A stretch of 64,000 nt of DNA from a bacterium (GTDB lineage Bacteria > Patescibacteriota > Saccharimonadia > Saccharimonadales > Saccharimonadaceae): assembly GCA_027451105.1 (NCBI GenBank), contig DAIDKB010000044.1:56664-120663 (forward strand). The letters run 5' to 3'. The translations under genes were made by a program, and so were the position numbers. This document shows positions 8,689-17,141 of the stretch, in pieces. The notes beneath the pieces were generated by a model. It did not search any database. It worked only from the letters and a program-made list of their open reading frames with translations, and was not told where the DNA came from. Numbering within the stretch: position 1 is the first letter of the stretch; each line of letters opens with the position of its first letter.

Positions 8689-9450
8689 ATGAGTGCAATG
8701 ATCGAGGTGCGGAATCTTAAAAAACGCTACGGCGACAAGCAAGCCGTCGATGGTGTCAGCTTCGATGTTAAAAAGGGTGAAATCTTTGGCATCCTTGGTC
8801 CAAATGGGGCCGGTAAAACAACGACTCTTGAGATGATGGAGACGTTGCGCCCGATTGATGAAGGTGAGGTTTTAATTGATGGGATTGATGTCGCCAAGCA
8901 GCCTGATAAAATCAAATATCTGATTGGTGTTCAGCCTCAATCACCAGCCTTCCAGGACAAAACCAAATTAACTGAAGTAATTGAAATGTTTGCCGCCGCT
9001 TACGGTGAGCGGGTTGACCCAATGGAGTTTTTGCGCGATGTCGATTTGCAAGACAAAGCCAATAGCTACGTTGAAAGTCTGTCTGGTGGCCAAAAACAGC
9101 GCCTCAGCATCACCACGGCCCTGGTACACGGCCCCAAGGTATTTTTCTTAGATGAACCCACGACTGGTCTTGATCCGCAAGCACGGCGTCATTTGTGGGA
9201 GTTAATCGAAAATGTCCGCCAAAAGGGCATTAGCGTGATTATGACGACTCACTACATGGATGAGGCCGAGGTCTTATGTGACCGTATTGCAGTGATGGAT
9301 AATGGCAAGATTGTCGCCATTGACACGCCTAAGAACCTGATTAAGCAGCTACTGGCGCGTGGCTTTAGTAAAAAGCAACACGTCGAGCAAGCTAACCTCG
9401 AGGATGTCTTTATTGATTTAACTGGTAAGGCACTGCGGGAAGAGAACTAA
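8689..9450 (+). CDS. ABC transporter ATP-binding protein (ABC-2 exporter type)
   Basis: Complete nucleotide-binding subunit. It has Walker A GPNGAGKTT (37-45), the Q-loop region GVQPQSP, the signature LSGGQKQRL, Walker B VFFLDEPTTGLDP with its catalytic Glu, and the switch His in MTTHYMDEAE. The MDEAEVLCDRIAVMD run is typical of the drug/antibiotic exporter branch (CcmA/DrrA-like). The permease gene overlaps its stop by one base (TAATG), so the two form a coupled two-gene exporter. Met4 is an alternative start. Substrate unknown. Confidence 0.9.
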   Translation: MSAMIEVRNLKKRYGDKQAVDGVSFDVKKGEIFGILGPNGAGKTTTLEMMETLRPIDEGEVLIDGIDVAKQPDKIKYLIGVQPQSPAFQDKTKLTEVIEMFAAAYGERVDPMEFLRDVDLQDKANSYVESLSGGQKQRLSITTALVHGPKVFFLDEPTTGLDPQARRHLWELIENVRQKGISVIMTTHYMDEAEVLCDRIAVMDNGKIVAIDTPKNLIKQLLARGFSKKQHVEQANLEDVFIDLTGKALREEN

Positions 9451-10559
9451 TGAGAAAATCATTTTACACCGTTTCCACCTTTGTCCGTATTAATACCAAG
9501 CGATTTTTCCGTGATCGTCTAGCATTGTTTTTCTCGATTGGCTTTCCGCTAATATTTTTGTTTGTTTTTGGCAACCTTAACAGCGGTAGTAACAATATGT
9601 CATTCAAGGTTGCCCTGATTAATCAGTCGCAAAGCCAGTTTTCAAAGGATTTTTCCAAGCAACTAAGCGATAACAGGATTATCAAGGTAAACAAGGCGAT
9701 TACGACTGTTGATGATGCCAAAGAGCGGATGAATCGTTCCGAGCTCGACGCCACGATTATCTTGCCGAGCAGCTTTGGCGAGATTGCCCCCGGTACGTCT
9801 TATCCTTCTGGACAAGCTCAGGTACTTTACACGCAAAACAACCAGCAGTCAGCCGCCGCGCTGACCTCAATCTTGGACGCCCAATTCAAATCAATTAACT
9901 CGCATTTTGTCACTAACAATGTGCCGTTATCGGTTACCAGCACGCAGCTCAATGAGCGTAGTCTGTCGGCCTTTGATTACACCTTTGCTGGCCTACTTGG
10001 CTTTTCGATTATCGGTATGGGTATTTTTGGACCAGTTAACGTCTTTCCGGAGCTAAAAAAGATGGGCATTTTGCGCCGCCTCAGCACGACGCCGTTGAAG
10101 GTTTGGCAATACTTTTTGTCTAATATGATTGGGCAAGCTTTTATCGGCCTCATCAGCATGGCAATTATGTTCGTTGTTGCTATTACGGTCTTTCATCTGC
10201 AAGTTGTCGGCAATTGGCTAGAGCTGGCTGTATTTCTGGTTATTGGCGTAACGACGATTTTAGGAATTGGACTAGCCTTGGGTGGTTGGGCCAAGAACGA
10301 ACGTCAAGTGGCGCCACTCGCCAATATTATTGTCTTTCCGATGATGTTTTTGTCGGGTACATTTTTTCCGCGCTTTTTGATGCCAGAATGGCTGCAGCAA
10401 GTATCGGCCTTTTTGCCACTAACGCCAATAATTGATGGTATTAGGTTGATTTTGACTGAGGGCAAGCATTTGATTGACCTTGGCCCACAGCTTGGGCTGA
10501 TTGGTGTTTGGATTGTAGTAATTTACTTTATTGCTTTCCGTGTTTTCCGTTGGGAATAG
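9450..10559 (+). CDS. ABC-2 type transporter permease
   Basis: 369 residues. One N-terminal helix (about 25-45), a large extracytoplasmic domain (about 46-175) and five or six C-terminal helices including GLLGFSIIGMGIFGP and FPMMFLSGTFFP, the usual ABC2_membrane layout. The start overlaps the stop of the ATPase gene. The pair probably works as a homodimeric half-transporter complex exporting a lipid, peptide or drug; sequence alone does not decide. Confidence 0.85.
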   Translation: MRKSFYTVSTFVRINTKRFFRDRLALFFSIGFPLIFLFVFGNLNSGSNNMSFKVALINQSQSQFSKDFSKQLSDNRIIKVNKAITTVDDAKERMNRSELDATIILPSSFGEIAPGTSYPSGQAQVLYTQNNQQSAAALTSILDAQFKSINSHFVTNNVPLSVTSTQLNERSLSAFDYTFAGLLGFSIIGMGIFGPVNVFPELKKMGILRRLSTTPLKVWQYFLSNMIGQAFIGLISMAIMFVVAITVFHLQVVGNWLELAVFLVIGVTTILGIGLALGGWAKNERQVAPLANIIVFPMMFLSGTFFPRFLMPEWLQQVSAFLPLTPIIDGIRLILTEGKHLIDLGPQLGLIGVWIVVIYFIAFRVFRWE

Positions 10560-10560
10560 A

Positions 10561-10589
10561 TTGACTTTTTAACCTACTTATGCTATAAG
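10561..10589 (+). promoter_or_regulatory. Consensus promoter giving a leaderless mRNA
   Basis: TTGACT (10561-10566), a 17-nt spacer and TATAAG (10584-10589). The ATG begins exactly 7 nt after the -10 box, so transcription should start at the start codon itself. No Shine-Dalgarno is present. Confidence 0.7.
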
Positions 10590-10595
10590 TTAGGT

Positions 10596-11120
10596 ATGAC
10601 TGAATACCTTGATTCATTGAGCGCCATGAATGACGGTGGAGATGTGGTGCCGCGCGACGATATCCTTGAATATGACGGTACTGATACTTTTGGTGGCGAG
10701 ATATTTATTCCGTCACTCGCTTTTAGTAGTTTAGTACTAGAGCGAGGCCATCGGCGCCTGCAGGCTCTTGCCGAGCACCCCTCAATGGCTGGCGAATCAT
10801 TGGAAAAAATGAAAGAGACGGCTCTTGGCGAGGTGGCCCAGGCGCTTCTTGATACCTATAATACCGAGGCCGAGCAGTTGCTAAGACTTGGCGGTAATGA
10901 CCGAAAGCCACGTATCAAACTGATGACGGCTTTAACCAAGTGTCAGGTCGACCATACTGTATCAGCCGAAGAGGCACATTCGATTATTGCCAAGATTACG
11001 CCTAAAGTTTCGCACCAAAGACGTGATCAGACTGTGGCCGACTCGCGACCAGCGTCATCAAGCGAGAAGCCACGTTATCGTGATATTCGCAGCGCGGCCG
11101 CTCATGATGTCGACGACTAA
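10596..11120 (+). CDS. Soluble hypothetical protein
   Basis: 174 residues, hydrophilic and largely helical, with no signal peptide or membrane helix. The middle (about 75-130) is a charged helical stretch, and the C-terminal 35 residues are rich in Arg, Ser and Asp and probably disordered. No family recognised. It is transcribed alone from a consensus promoter and ends at a terminator shared with the tRNA on the opposite strand. Confidence 0.6.
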   Translation: MTEYLDSLSAMNDGGDVVPRDDILEYDGTDTFGGEIFIPSLAFSSLVLERGHRRLQALAEHPSMAGESLEKMKETALGEVAQALLDTYNTEAEQLLRLGGNDRKPRIKLMTALTKCQVDHTVSAEEAHSIIAKITPKVSHQRRDQTVADSRPASSSEKPRYRDIRSAAAHDVDD

Positions 11121-11133
11121 AAAGTCCTTATAA

Positions 11134-11170
11134 ATTAAAAAAGCAGACCAAATTGGTTTGCTCTTTTAAT
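11134..11170. terminator. Bidirectional terminator
   Basis: The inverted repeat AATTAAAAAAGCAGACC ... GGTTTGCTCTTTTAATT has A/T runs on both outer sides, so it can end both the plus-strand hypothetical gene and the minus-strand tRNA. Confidence 0.75.
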
Positions 11171-11246
11171 TGGTGGGGCTGGATAGAGTTGAACTATCTA
11201 CCAAGTGGTTATGAGCCGCCTGCTCTGACCGATGAGCTACAGCCCC
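11171..11246 (-). tRNA. tRNA-Ile2 (anticodon CAU, lysidine type)
   Basis: 76 nt with encoded CCA. Acceptor GGGGCTG/CAGCCCC, T-arm GATAG-TTCAACT-CTATC, loop CTCATAA. The anticodon is CAU, but the run GAGCAGGCGGCTCATAACCACTTGG closely follows bacterial tRNA-Ile2 (around AGGCG-CTCATAA) rather than elongator tRNA-Met. It is therefore the probable substrate of the TilS encoded at 21151. Position 29:41 is a C.A mismatch within the anticodon stem. Elongator Met is the alternative; a separate and better Met candidate lies at 19177. Confidence 0.8.
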
Positions 11247-11304
11247 GCTTCGGATATTATATCCTATTAGCCCCCAAGTGGGCTATAATATATGGTAATA
11301 AGCC

Positions 11305-11751
11305 ATGAAAAAAATAAACATTCGCCGCCTGTATTATCACTTTAGCCACAAATATTTGACGCTTAATAATGTCGTCGTTGTTGTGGCCTTGATGATAGCC
11401 GCCGGTTGGGTTTGGGGGTCGCTTGGCGTCATGCAGCGCAATTACAATTTGCAAAAAGAGGTAGATTACAAAGAGCAGCAGTTGCAACTAGCCCAGCTAG
11501 AGACTATGAACATGCAACTTGAACAGCGTTACTACAAGACGAGTGAGTATCAAGAATTGGCCGCTCGTCAAAGTTTGGGACTAGCGCTGCCAGGTGAAAA
11601 GGTGTTGATCTTGCCAGATAATTCGCCGACTGTCATTGCTGCCGATCAAGCTGCAACCCAACAAGTGACGACATCCAGTCAGCCGCTAAGTGATTTTCAG
11701 CAATGGATTAATTTCTTTTTTGGCGCCAACAACAAGCCGACGTCTAATTAA
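11305..11751 (+). CDS. Septum formation initiator family protein (DivIC/FtsB-like)
   Basis: 148 residues. A short basic N-terminus, one transmembrane helix (about 22-45), a coiled coil (about 48-78) and the family's closing motif ELAARQSLGLALPGEKVLIL (about 87-107). After that comes a linker ending in a short aromatic stretch (QQWINFFFG). These proteins link the divisome core to FtsW/FtsI. A TATAAT box lies 15 nt before the ATG, back to back with the tRNA promoter on the other strand. Confidence 0.8.
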   Translation: MKKINIRRLYYHFSHKYLTLNNVVVVVALMIAAGWVWGSLGVMQRNYNLQKEVDYKEQQLQLAQLETMNMQLEQRYYKTSEYQELAARQSLGLALPGEKVLILPDNSPTVIAADQAATQQVTTSSQPLSDFQQWINFFFGANNKPTSN

Positions 11752-11799
11752 GCTTACGCTTGTAATTCTAGTTTATATCTGTTAATCTAGTAAACGTGC

Positions 11800-12065
<266 letters not shown>

Positions 12066-12190
12066 ACTCTATTATTTCTGGCATACATAAGTAGCATGGA
12101 CGGCTTATATGATCTATTTTCCCAAATTATTTAAAATTACTTTTTGGTCGGAATGGTCTCTACTTACTTGACTTAAGAAACATCTACAGC

Positions 12191-12232
12191 TTGCAAAATT
12201 CTGAATTGTACTCATAATGAGCGGCAAAGGAG
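12191..12232 (+). promoter_or_regulatory. Promoter and Shine-Dalgarno of the 257-aa membrane protein gene
   Basis: TTGCAA (12191-12196), a 16-nt spacer, CATAAT (12213-12218), then AAAGGAG (12226-12232), 11 nt before a GTG start. Confidence 0.5.
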
Positions 12233-12243
12233 CTTATAACTGA

Positions 12244-13017
12244 GTGAACAAGAAGAGGAGGCATAAAAAAGCTCGTATACTATTCGCACCTAATCCGAAT
12301 AGTCTCTCATATCGTATCGGAGGAATAGTTGGTCGAGGTATTGTCTACTTTATAGCTGGTCTTGCAATAATTGCTGCCTTCGCTGGTATTTTATGGATAT
12401 TGTCCATTTTCGACTGGGTCGGACTTTTGGGTCGATTTCGATTTCAATTCTCAATTGAATACGTCAAAGCACTTGTTTGGCCAGTAGTAGCCATCATCGC
12501 ACTCGTCGTGCTTAGGGGTGAGCTAGTAGCGTTAATTAGGCGCATGACAAAGTTCTCGGGACCTGGTGGAGTCACGGCTGACTTTACTCCTCAGCAAAAG
12601 ACCAGTGGAATGATTTATATGCCTGAAGATCCTGCGTTGTTAGCTTCGGCTGATGGAGCCGAAGAAACCAAGACAGATAATACGGAGATTGAAAAGCTAT
12701 ATGCGGATCCTGCATTTCAGCTAAGTCTAGAACGGGCGTACCGAAATATCTTTGGAACACAAATTGAACTTCTTTATCTATTAAATGGTTTTAGTGAGGG
12801 TTATAGAGAAGACGTTTTATTGACATATCTTGCCAAGCACAATGAACGAAGAATTGGCGATCCAATCAACTTTGAAAGCTATATCGCCTATTTGCTTGCA
12901 AATACTCTTGTTCTAAAAAATCCAAACGGTAACTACCAAATTACTATCGGTGGTACATTATTTCTTAGATATCTAGTTGGCCAAGGCCTAGGTGACCCGA
13001 ACGTAAAGCCTCTTTAG
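12244..13017 (+). CDS. Membrane protein of unknown function beside tRNA element E1
   Basis: GTG start supported by AAAGGAG. 257 residues with a basic N-terminus, two membrane helices (about 30-55 and 75-95), a linker and a soluble C-terminal domain from about 140 that looks helical (LYLLNGFSEGYRED, LLTYLAKHNERR) and may be winged-helix-like. No family recognised. Lying next to a duplicated tRNA 3' end, it could be cargo of an integrated element, but no integrase is present. Confidence 0.6.
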   Translation: MNKKRRHKKARILFAPNPNSLSYRIGGIVGRGIVYFIAGLAIIAAFAGILWILSIFDWVGLLGRFRFQFSIEYVKALVWPVVAIIALVVLRGELVALIRRMTKFSGPGGVTADFTPQQKTSGMIYMPEDPALLASADGAEETKTDNTEIEKLYADPAFQLSLERAYRNIFGTQIELLYLLNGFSEGYREDVLLTYLAKHNERRIGDPINFESYIAYLLANTLVLKNPNGNYQITIGGTLFLRYLVGQGLGDPNVKPL

Positions 13018-13064
13018 ACTCTACATACGAAGTTTTTGCGGGTTGACAGCGGGAAAATTATTAC

Positions 13065-14438
13065 TTAGCTTAACTTACTCGCGGCCACCCGGATGGCTTC
13101 GCTCCAGCTCAGGAAGGCATGTGGCGTTTCGGCAACATCATCGGCGGTCATGTCGTGTTTGATGGCTAGGGCTAATTCGTGAATCATCTCGGCGGCTTGT
13201 GGGGCGACAATAGTGGCACCCAGAATCACGCCTTTTTTATCGGTAATCATCTTGACAAAGCCATCTCTAAAATCTGAGGTGTTGCTGCGGGCGATGATAT
13301 TTAGCGGCGCGGTCGCTTTGTTAATCGGCAAGTCGCGCTTCAAACAATCGTCTTCGCTTAAGCCAACGTGAGCAATAGTCGGGTAGGTAAAGATTATCGA
13401 TGGCGTCGCGGTGTAATCAACCGCAACTTTGGATTTGTGCAAGATGTTATTAGCGGCAATGCGACTCTCTAGCAGTGCCGTGTGGGTTTGGCTGCCGTGC
13501 CCTAACACGTCGCCGGCAGCAAAGATGTGCTTGGCGCTGGTTTGCAGTAGGTCGTTAACTTCAATGCCTTTGGGAGTATATTTAACGGTCGCGTTTTCGA
13601 GGCCAATGTCGACATTAGGTGTGCGGCCAGCGGCGACTAGAATTTCTTCAACTTTAATGGATTTTTCAGCCCCGCCGCGCGATATGGTGACGCGCTTGCT
13701 AATACCGTCATTTACAATCGATAAAATGCGGCATTCGGTTAGGCTAGTGATGCCTTTTTGCTCTTCCAGGACGCGCTCCATCAATGTGGCGACTTCGCTA
13801 TCCTGGTTAGGCAAAATACGGCTGGCTTTTTCGGCAATATAAACTTTGGTGCCAAAGATGGCCATTAACTGTGCAATTTCGACGCCAATGCCACCGCCGC
13901 CAATGATAAATAGGCTTTTGGGTGGGCGAATTGTTTCCAAGATTGTGCGTGGCGTGAGGTATTTAACCTTATCAAGGCCAGGGATATTCGGAACGGTCCA
14001 GCTGGACCCGGTAGCAACTAGGAAGTTAGCGGCTGATAGATGGCGGCGATTAACGCTAATCTCATTTGGTGCCAAAAAGCGTGCCGTGCCGGTAAAAGTA
14101 TGGATGCCTTGAGTTTCATAGTAGCGACGGTTACCACCAGCACCAGTGCGTTCGACGGCTAAATCTTTCCAGGCCCGAATCGACGGATAGTTATAGCCAA
14201 GGGTAGATGATCGCAGGCCAAAGCGGGCGCCATGTCGGGCCTCATCAAACAAATGAGCAGCGTGCAGCAAGGCCTTGGTTGGAACATCGCTCCAGTTGGG
14301 CGAGTCGCCGCCAAAGGTGTCAGATTCAACGATAGCAACGCGTTTGCCAGCGCGAGCCGCGATGGTTGCCGCAGCACTACCACCGGCGCCACTGCCGATA
14401 ACAATTAGGTCATAGTCGAATGAGTTTTTTGTTGCCAT
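13065..14438 (-). CDS. Pyridine nucleotide-disulfide oxidoreductase family protein lacking both redox cysteines
   Basis: 457 residues with the fold of dihydrolipoamide dehydrogenase/mercuric reductase: FAD motif GSGAGG (15-20), NAD(P) motif GGGGIGVE, FAD-binding FAAGDV, and a C-terminal dimerisation domain. The active-site CxxxxC, normally GG(T/D)C..N..C(I/V)P, reads GGDSPNWSDVP here, so Ser46 and Asp51 replace the cysteines. The C-terminal catalytic HPTxSE is also changed, to HAFLSWSE (His440). It can probably bind FAD and NAD(P)H but not do dithiol chemistry. A diaphorase or flavin/quinone reductase role is inferred. An ATP-cone gene follows in the same orientation upstream. Confidence 0.85.
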   Translation of the reverse strand: MATKNSFDYDLIVIGSGAGGSAAATIAARAGKRVAIVESDTFGGDSPNWSDVPTKALLHAAHLFDEARHGARFGLRSSTLGYNYPSIRAWKDLAVERTGAGGNRRYYETQGIHTFTGTARFLAPNEISVNRRHLSAANFLVATGSSWTVPNIPGLDKVKYLTPRTILETIRPPKSLFIIGGGGIGVEIAQLMAIFGTKVYIAEKASRILPNQDSEVATLMERVLEEQKGITSLTECRILSIVNDGISKRVTISRGGAEKSIKVEEILVAAGRTPNVDIGLENATVKYTPKGIEVNDLLQTSAKHIFAAGDVLGHGSQTHTALLESRIAANNILHKSKVAVDYTATPSIIFTYPTIAHVGLSEDDCLKRDLPINKATAPLNIIARSNTSDFRDGFVKMITDKKGVILGATIVAPQAAEMIHELALAIKHDMTADDVAETPHAFLSWSEAIRVAASKLS

Positions 14439-14449
14439 CAGGTTCTCCT

Positions 14450-14734
14450 TTAAATCGTAATCCGATATTGTTCATACATATAGGCGGCGTCAGGGTGGTG
14501 CGAATGTAGGTGTTTTGATGTCACGACGCGTAAATCTTGGCTGGTTACCTCGGGCTTATCTTCTAGCCAGGCAATCACACTGGCGGCGACAGCGCTAGCA
14601 ATTGCTTCGGCTTGGCCGACAGGTGTGCGCACGCTCAGGCAGGCAGCGACGATACTTTTGTGCAATTTCTCGCGCGAGAATTGCTCGCTGTCCCTGTTTC
14701 CGTCGTGCTTAACGATATCTACTGCGAGTCCCAC
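14450..14734 (-). CDS. Stand-alone ATP-cone domain protein
   Basis: 94 residues, almost entirely an ATP-cone: KHDGNRDSEQFSREKLHKSI at the start, then VTSQDLRVVTSKHL and AAYMYEQYR at the end. ATP-cones sense ATP/dATP in ribonucleotide reductases and NrdR. Here the domain stands alone, with neither the NrdR zinc ribbon nor a reductase. GTG start, 2 bp after the stop of the membrane protein gene upstream, so cotranscription is likely; it is followed by the disulfide-reductase relative. Confidence 0.75.
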   Translation of the reverse strand: MGLAVDIVKHDGNRDSEQFSREKLHKSIVAACLSVRTPVGQAEAIASAVAASVIAWLEDKPEVTSQDLRVVTSKHLHSHHPDAAYMYEQYRITI

Positions 14735-14736
14735 CT

Positions 14737-15450
14737 CTATAATCCTCCTATCGAACGACCGATGACTTCGGTAACGTAGGTAAAGAAGCCTAGTATAAGC
14801 AGGCCAGCACCGGCGGCAAATTGCATAAAGTATTTGTTGCTTTCACGCCATTTTTGAATTGCGCTTAACTTGTGGCCGCCACCAATCAAAACCCAAATGA
14901 CGACAAGTGATAGCATTGATATAACAGTGTATATACCAATGCCGGCTAGTTGCCAGACGGCCGGTAACTGTATCAGTACTAGGGCGCTAACGGCTAGTGG
15001 AGCAATGATAAAGACTAACTCGCTGATGACGCTGCTTAGGCCTAGACTGAAAGCCTCGGCGCTATGCGTTGTGGCTTTGGTGCGCTCATTAAGATAGCTG
15101 GCAATTGGGCGAGGAATCCACAAACTAGTGCCGCTTTGGCGACGGTAGTAAAACAGCCAAACAGCTAGGCTGACGCCGACTAGTAGCCCACAGACCATAG
15201 CCCAAGCGATGTCTGGCGTCTGGCCATTAAAGGCATCGAGAAAAATTAACGATAGGAATGATAGTAGTAGCACGGTCATAACACCAACGCCAAAGACAAA
15301 ACTAGAGGTCAGGCGCAAAACCTTGGCCTGCGAATGCTTGGCAACGATCGAGTGGCCGCTTAAAAGTGTTAGAACGCTCACGCTCAGCTGAAAACTGGCG
15401 TGGATAAGGGCAGCGAGGGCGATAATTGCGAGCGAACTTAGGATGTCCAT
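14737..15450 (-). CDS. Multi-pass membrane protein, unknown function
   Basis: The open frame extends upstream to 15543, but the hydrophobic core begins at MDILSSLAII, which I take as the start (237 residues) with AAGGA about 15 nt before it. Six or so hydrophobic helices, and a cytoplasmic loop near RRQSGTSLWIPRPIASYLNERTK. The layout recalls LysE/cadmium-type exporters or cytochrome-biogenesis DsbD-like membrane domains, but no defining motif is visible. It is followed 2 bp later by the ATP-cone gene. Confidence 0.6.
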   Translation of the reverse strand: MDILSSLAIIALAALIHASFQLSVSVLTLLSGHSIVAKHSQAKVLRLTSSFVFGVGVMTVLLLSFLSLIFLDAFNGQTPDIAWAMVCGLLVGVSLAVWLFYYRRQSGTSLWIPRPIASYLNERTKATTHSAEAFSLGLSSVISELVFIIAPLAVSALVLIQLPAVWQLAGIGIYTVISMLSLVVIWVLIGGGHKLSAIQKWRESNKYFMQFAAGAGLLILGFFTYVTEVIGRSIGGL

Positions 15451-15596
15451 ATTTTTATTTTTTGTTTCCTTAAGTAATTTATAGCATAACCGTAGTACAT
15501 TCGTCAAAGAATAAGCATAAAAGCTATTGCATTTTTTAAACATTTATGCTTAAATAGTATCACTAGACAACAAAACCAAAAGAAAGCAAAAATAAC

Positions 15597-15764
15597 ATGG
15601 AAATTTCGGACGAAGAGAACATTGAGCCAGTAACAATGAGCGATATTTTGCAGCTTACTTGGGACCGTCCACGAAGCACCGACGAACTGTTAGGTTTTAT
15701 AGCTCGTCGTGAAGCTGCTTTGACTGAAGTCGATGACTCAGACGATTTAGCCCTAGCTGCCTAG
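15597..15764 (+). CDS. Short acidic ORF (55 aa)
   Basis: Starts ATG GAA ATT TCG, ends TAG. 55 residues, acidic and soluble, with a predicted helix in DELLGFIARREAAL and an acidic tail DDSDDLALAA. It overlaps the stop of the convergent DUF1345 gene by 4 bp and fills an otherwise empty 200-bp gap. No strong ribosome site. Its composition looks protein-like, but it has no recognised family. Confidence 0.45.
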   Translation: MEISDEENIEPVTMSDILQLTWDRPRSTDELLGFIARREAALTEVDDSDDLALAA

Positions 15765-16411
15765 TGCCCCAAACCTGCGATTAGGTTGATAGTTGTTGCG
15801 ACAATAACCGTTCCAAAAACATACGCTAGTAGTGAATGTTTGAGGACGGTTTTTCTAAAGGCTGTGCCGATTAGGTCGGTGTCGGCGACCTGAAAAGTCA
15901 TGCCAACTGTAAATGCTAGATACAGAAAGTCTGAATAAGCTGGCTTGTGATCATGTTTAAAGTCGATGCTGCCCGGAATGGTTTTTGAGTAATATAACAT
16001 TGCATAGCGTAGGGCGTAAATCGTATGGACTAGCGTCCAAGAAGCGATAATACTGAATATACCCAGGCCAGTTAGCGTGATGCGCTCTGCCCCGCTGGTT
16101 TGGCCGGCGACAAATAGCGCCACGCCAACAGCACCTAGGCTAGCCAGGCTAGCGATGATTAAAATAATGTCGGCAATTGGTCGGCTTGGATCTTCGCGCA
16201 GGGCAAACTTGGCTGTTCGGTCATCATCCATTGGCCAGATAATAAATAATACCCAAATGACAAAGACGACCGCGGCCGCGTCCCAGCCCAGTAAGATTGA
16301 CGGAATGCCAATATGAAGTGTCTCTAAATAATTAGTAGTGATGATGCCAATAATTAGTGAAACAATTAAGCGGCGGCCGGTGGAGTTGTTGATTTTTTTA
16401 ATTGAAGCCAT
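15761..16411 (-). CDS. DUF1345 family membrane protein
   Basis: About 216 residues with six hydrophobic helices and DUF1345 features: the GWDAAAVVFVIW helix, the SWTLVHTIYALRYA helix and the YSDFLYLAFTVGMTFQVADT helix. Function unknown; the family is widespread in bacteria. The frame runs upstream to 16435, but the ATG before ASIKK has a TACTAT box 7 nt ahead and is the likelier start. Confidence 0.8.
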   Translation of the reverse strand: MASIKKINNSTGRRLIVSLIIGIITTNYLETLHIGIPSILLGWDAAAVVFVIWVLFIIWPMDDDRTAKFALREDPSRPIADIILIIASLASLGAVGVALFVAGQTSGAERITLTGLGIFSIIASWTLVHTIYALRYAMLYYSKTIPGSIDFKHDHKPAYSDFLYLAFTVGMTFQVADTDLIGTAFRKTVLKHSLLAYVFGTVIVATTINLIAGLGH

Positions 16412-16444
16412 GAATATATAGTAGCACTTTGTCAAAATGACAGA

Positions 16445-16828
16445 CTACTCATCTGTGGGCGCGAGTGCAATTTGAATAGCCAGCACTCCATAGCTGGCTT
16501 GATCTTCGGGCGAGTAAAACTTGTTGTATTCGTCGGCGGCTTGCTCGGCGGTATCAGCGTAGGGGATGACGGTTTTAAAATCTTCAGCGCGTGTTAAATC
16601 TAAAAAACTAGCGTAGTGCCTGATGTCTATAATTTTAACCTGGCAAAAGTGTGGCTCGCCGTCATGTAAGATGCCGTCCTTATCCCGGTAATCTCGTCGT
16701 AGCCAAATCAAGTCGCCAATTCGATAATCGGCAAATTTACCTTTATTAAGTCGGCCTTCAATAGTTTTGCGGCCGGCGATAATGTCGTCTAGAAGGCGTG
16801 ATTCGCGGCCCGATTCCCATGTTGTCAT
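16445..16828 (-). CDS. ASCH domain protein
   Basis: The frame is open to 16921, but the domain begins at MTTWESGRESRLLDDI. A TATCAT box ends 7 nt before that ATG, so I choose it (127 residues, probably leaderless). The region KTIEGRLNKGKFADYRIGD is the ASCH beta-barrel core found in RNA-associated PUA-like proteins. It could bind RNA or modified nucleotides (some ASCH proteins are N4-acetylcytidine hydrolases); which is not known. Confidence 0.75.
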   Translation of the reverse strand: MTTWESGRESRLLDDIIAGRKTIEGRLNKGKFADYRIGDLIWLRRDYRDKDGILHDGEPHFCQVKIIDIRHYASFLDLTRAEDFKTVIPYADTAEQAADEYNKFYSPEDQASYGVLAIQIALAPTDE

Positions 16829-16921
16829 GTAAATATGATAGCGAACATGAAGCTCAATCGCCAAATTAAAGCCGTAATTATTTACTGGTGTAGTTATCTT
16901 TTCTCGGTAAACAATAACCAC

Positions 16922-17141
16922 TGCGGTATCTAGATGTAAAATTGGCCTATTGATTGCCTATTAAGCATTATCTTGATAGTATTGTGATAGGTACATGTTA
17001 AGGATGAGAATGGTCATTAAGAATGTATATCTTAATACCGGTATCTCCCGTTAAACATATCACTCAACCTTCTATACATTTTCTGGTTGGAATTGATGCA
17101 CAGATTCACTCAGGGCATTAACCAGTAAACAGAGGGCAGCT
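16922..17141. other. Intergenic region before the DUF3494 gene
   Basis: 220 bp without an ORF. It holds the palindrome ATACCGGTAT (about 17035-17044) and AT-rich stretches suited to promoters on both strands. The plus-strand gene has a weak GAGGG-type ribosome site. Unlike most genes here, it has a long leader region, so regulation is possible. Confidence 0.35.

Noticed and set aside
11134..11170. A/T-rich inverted repeat as an insertion-sequence end
   Set aside because: No transposase gene or second copy; it is a shared terminator between convergent transcripts. No insertion sequence was found in the window.
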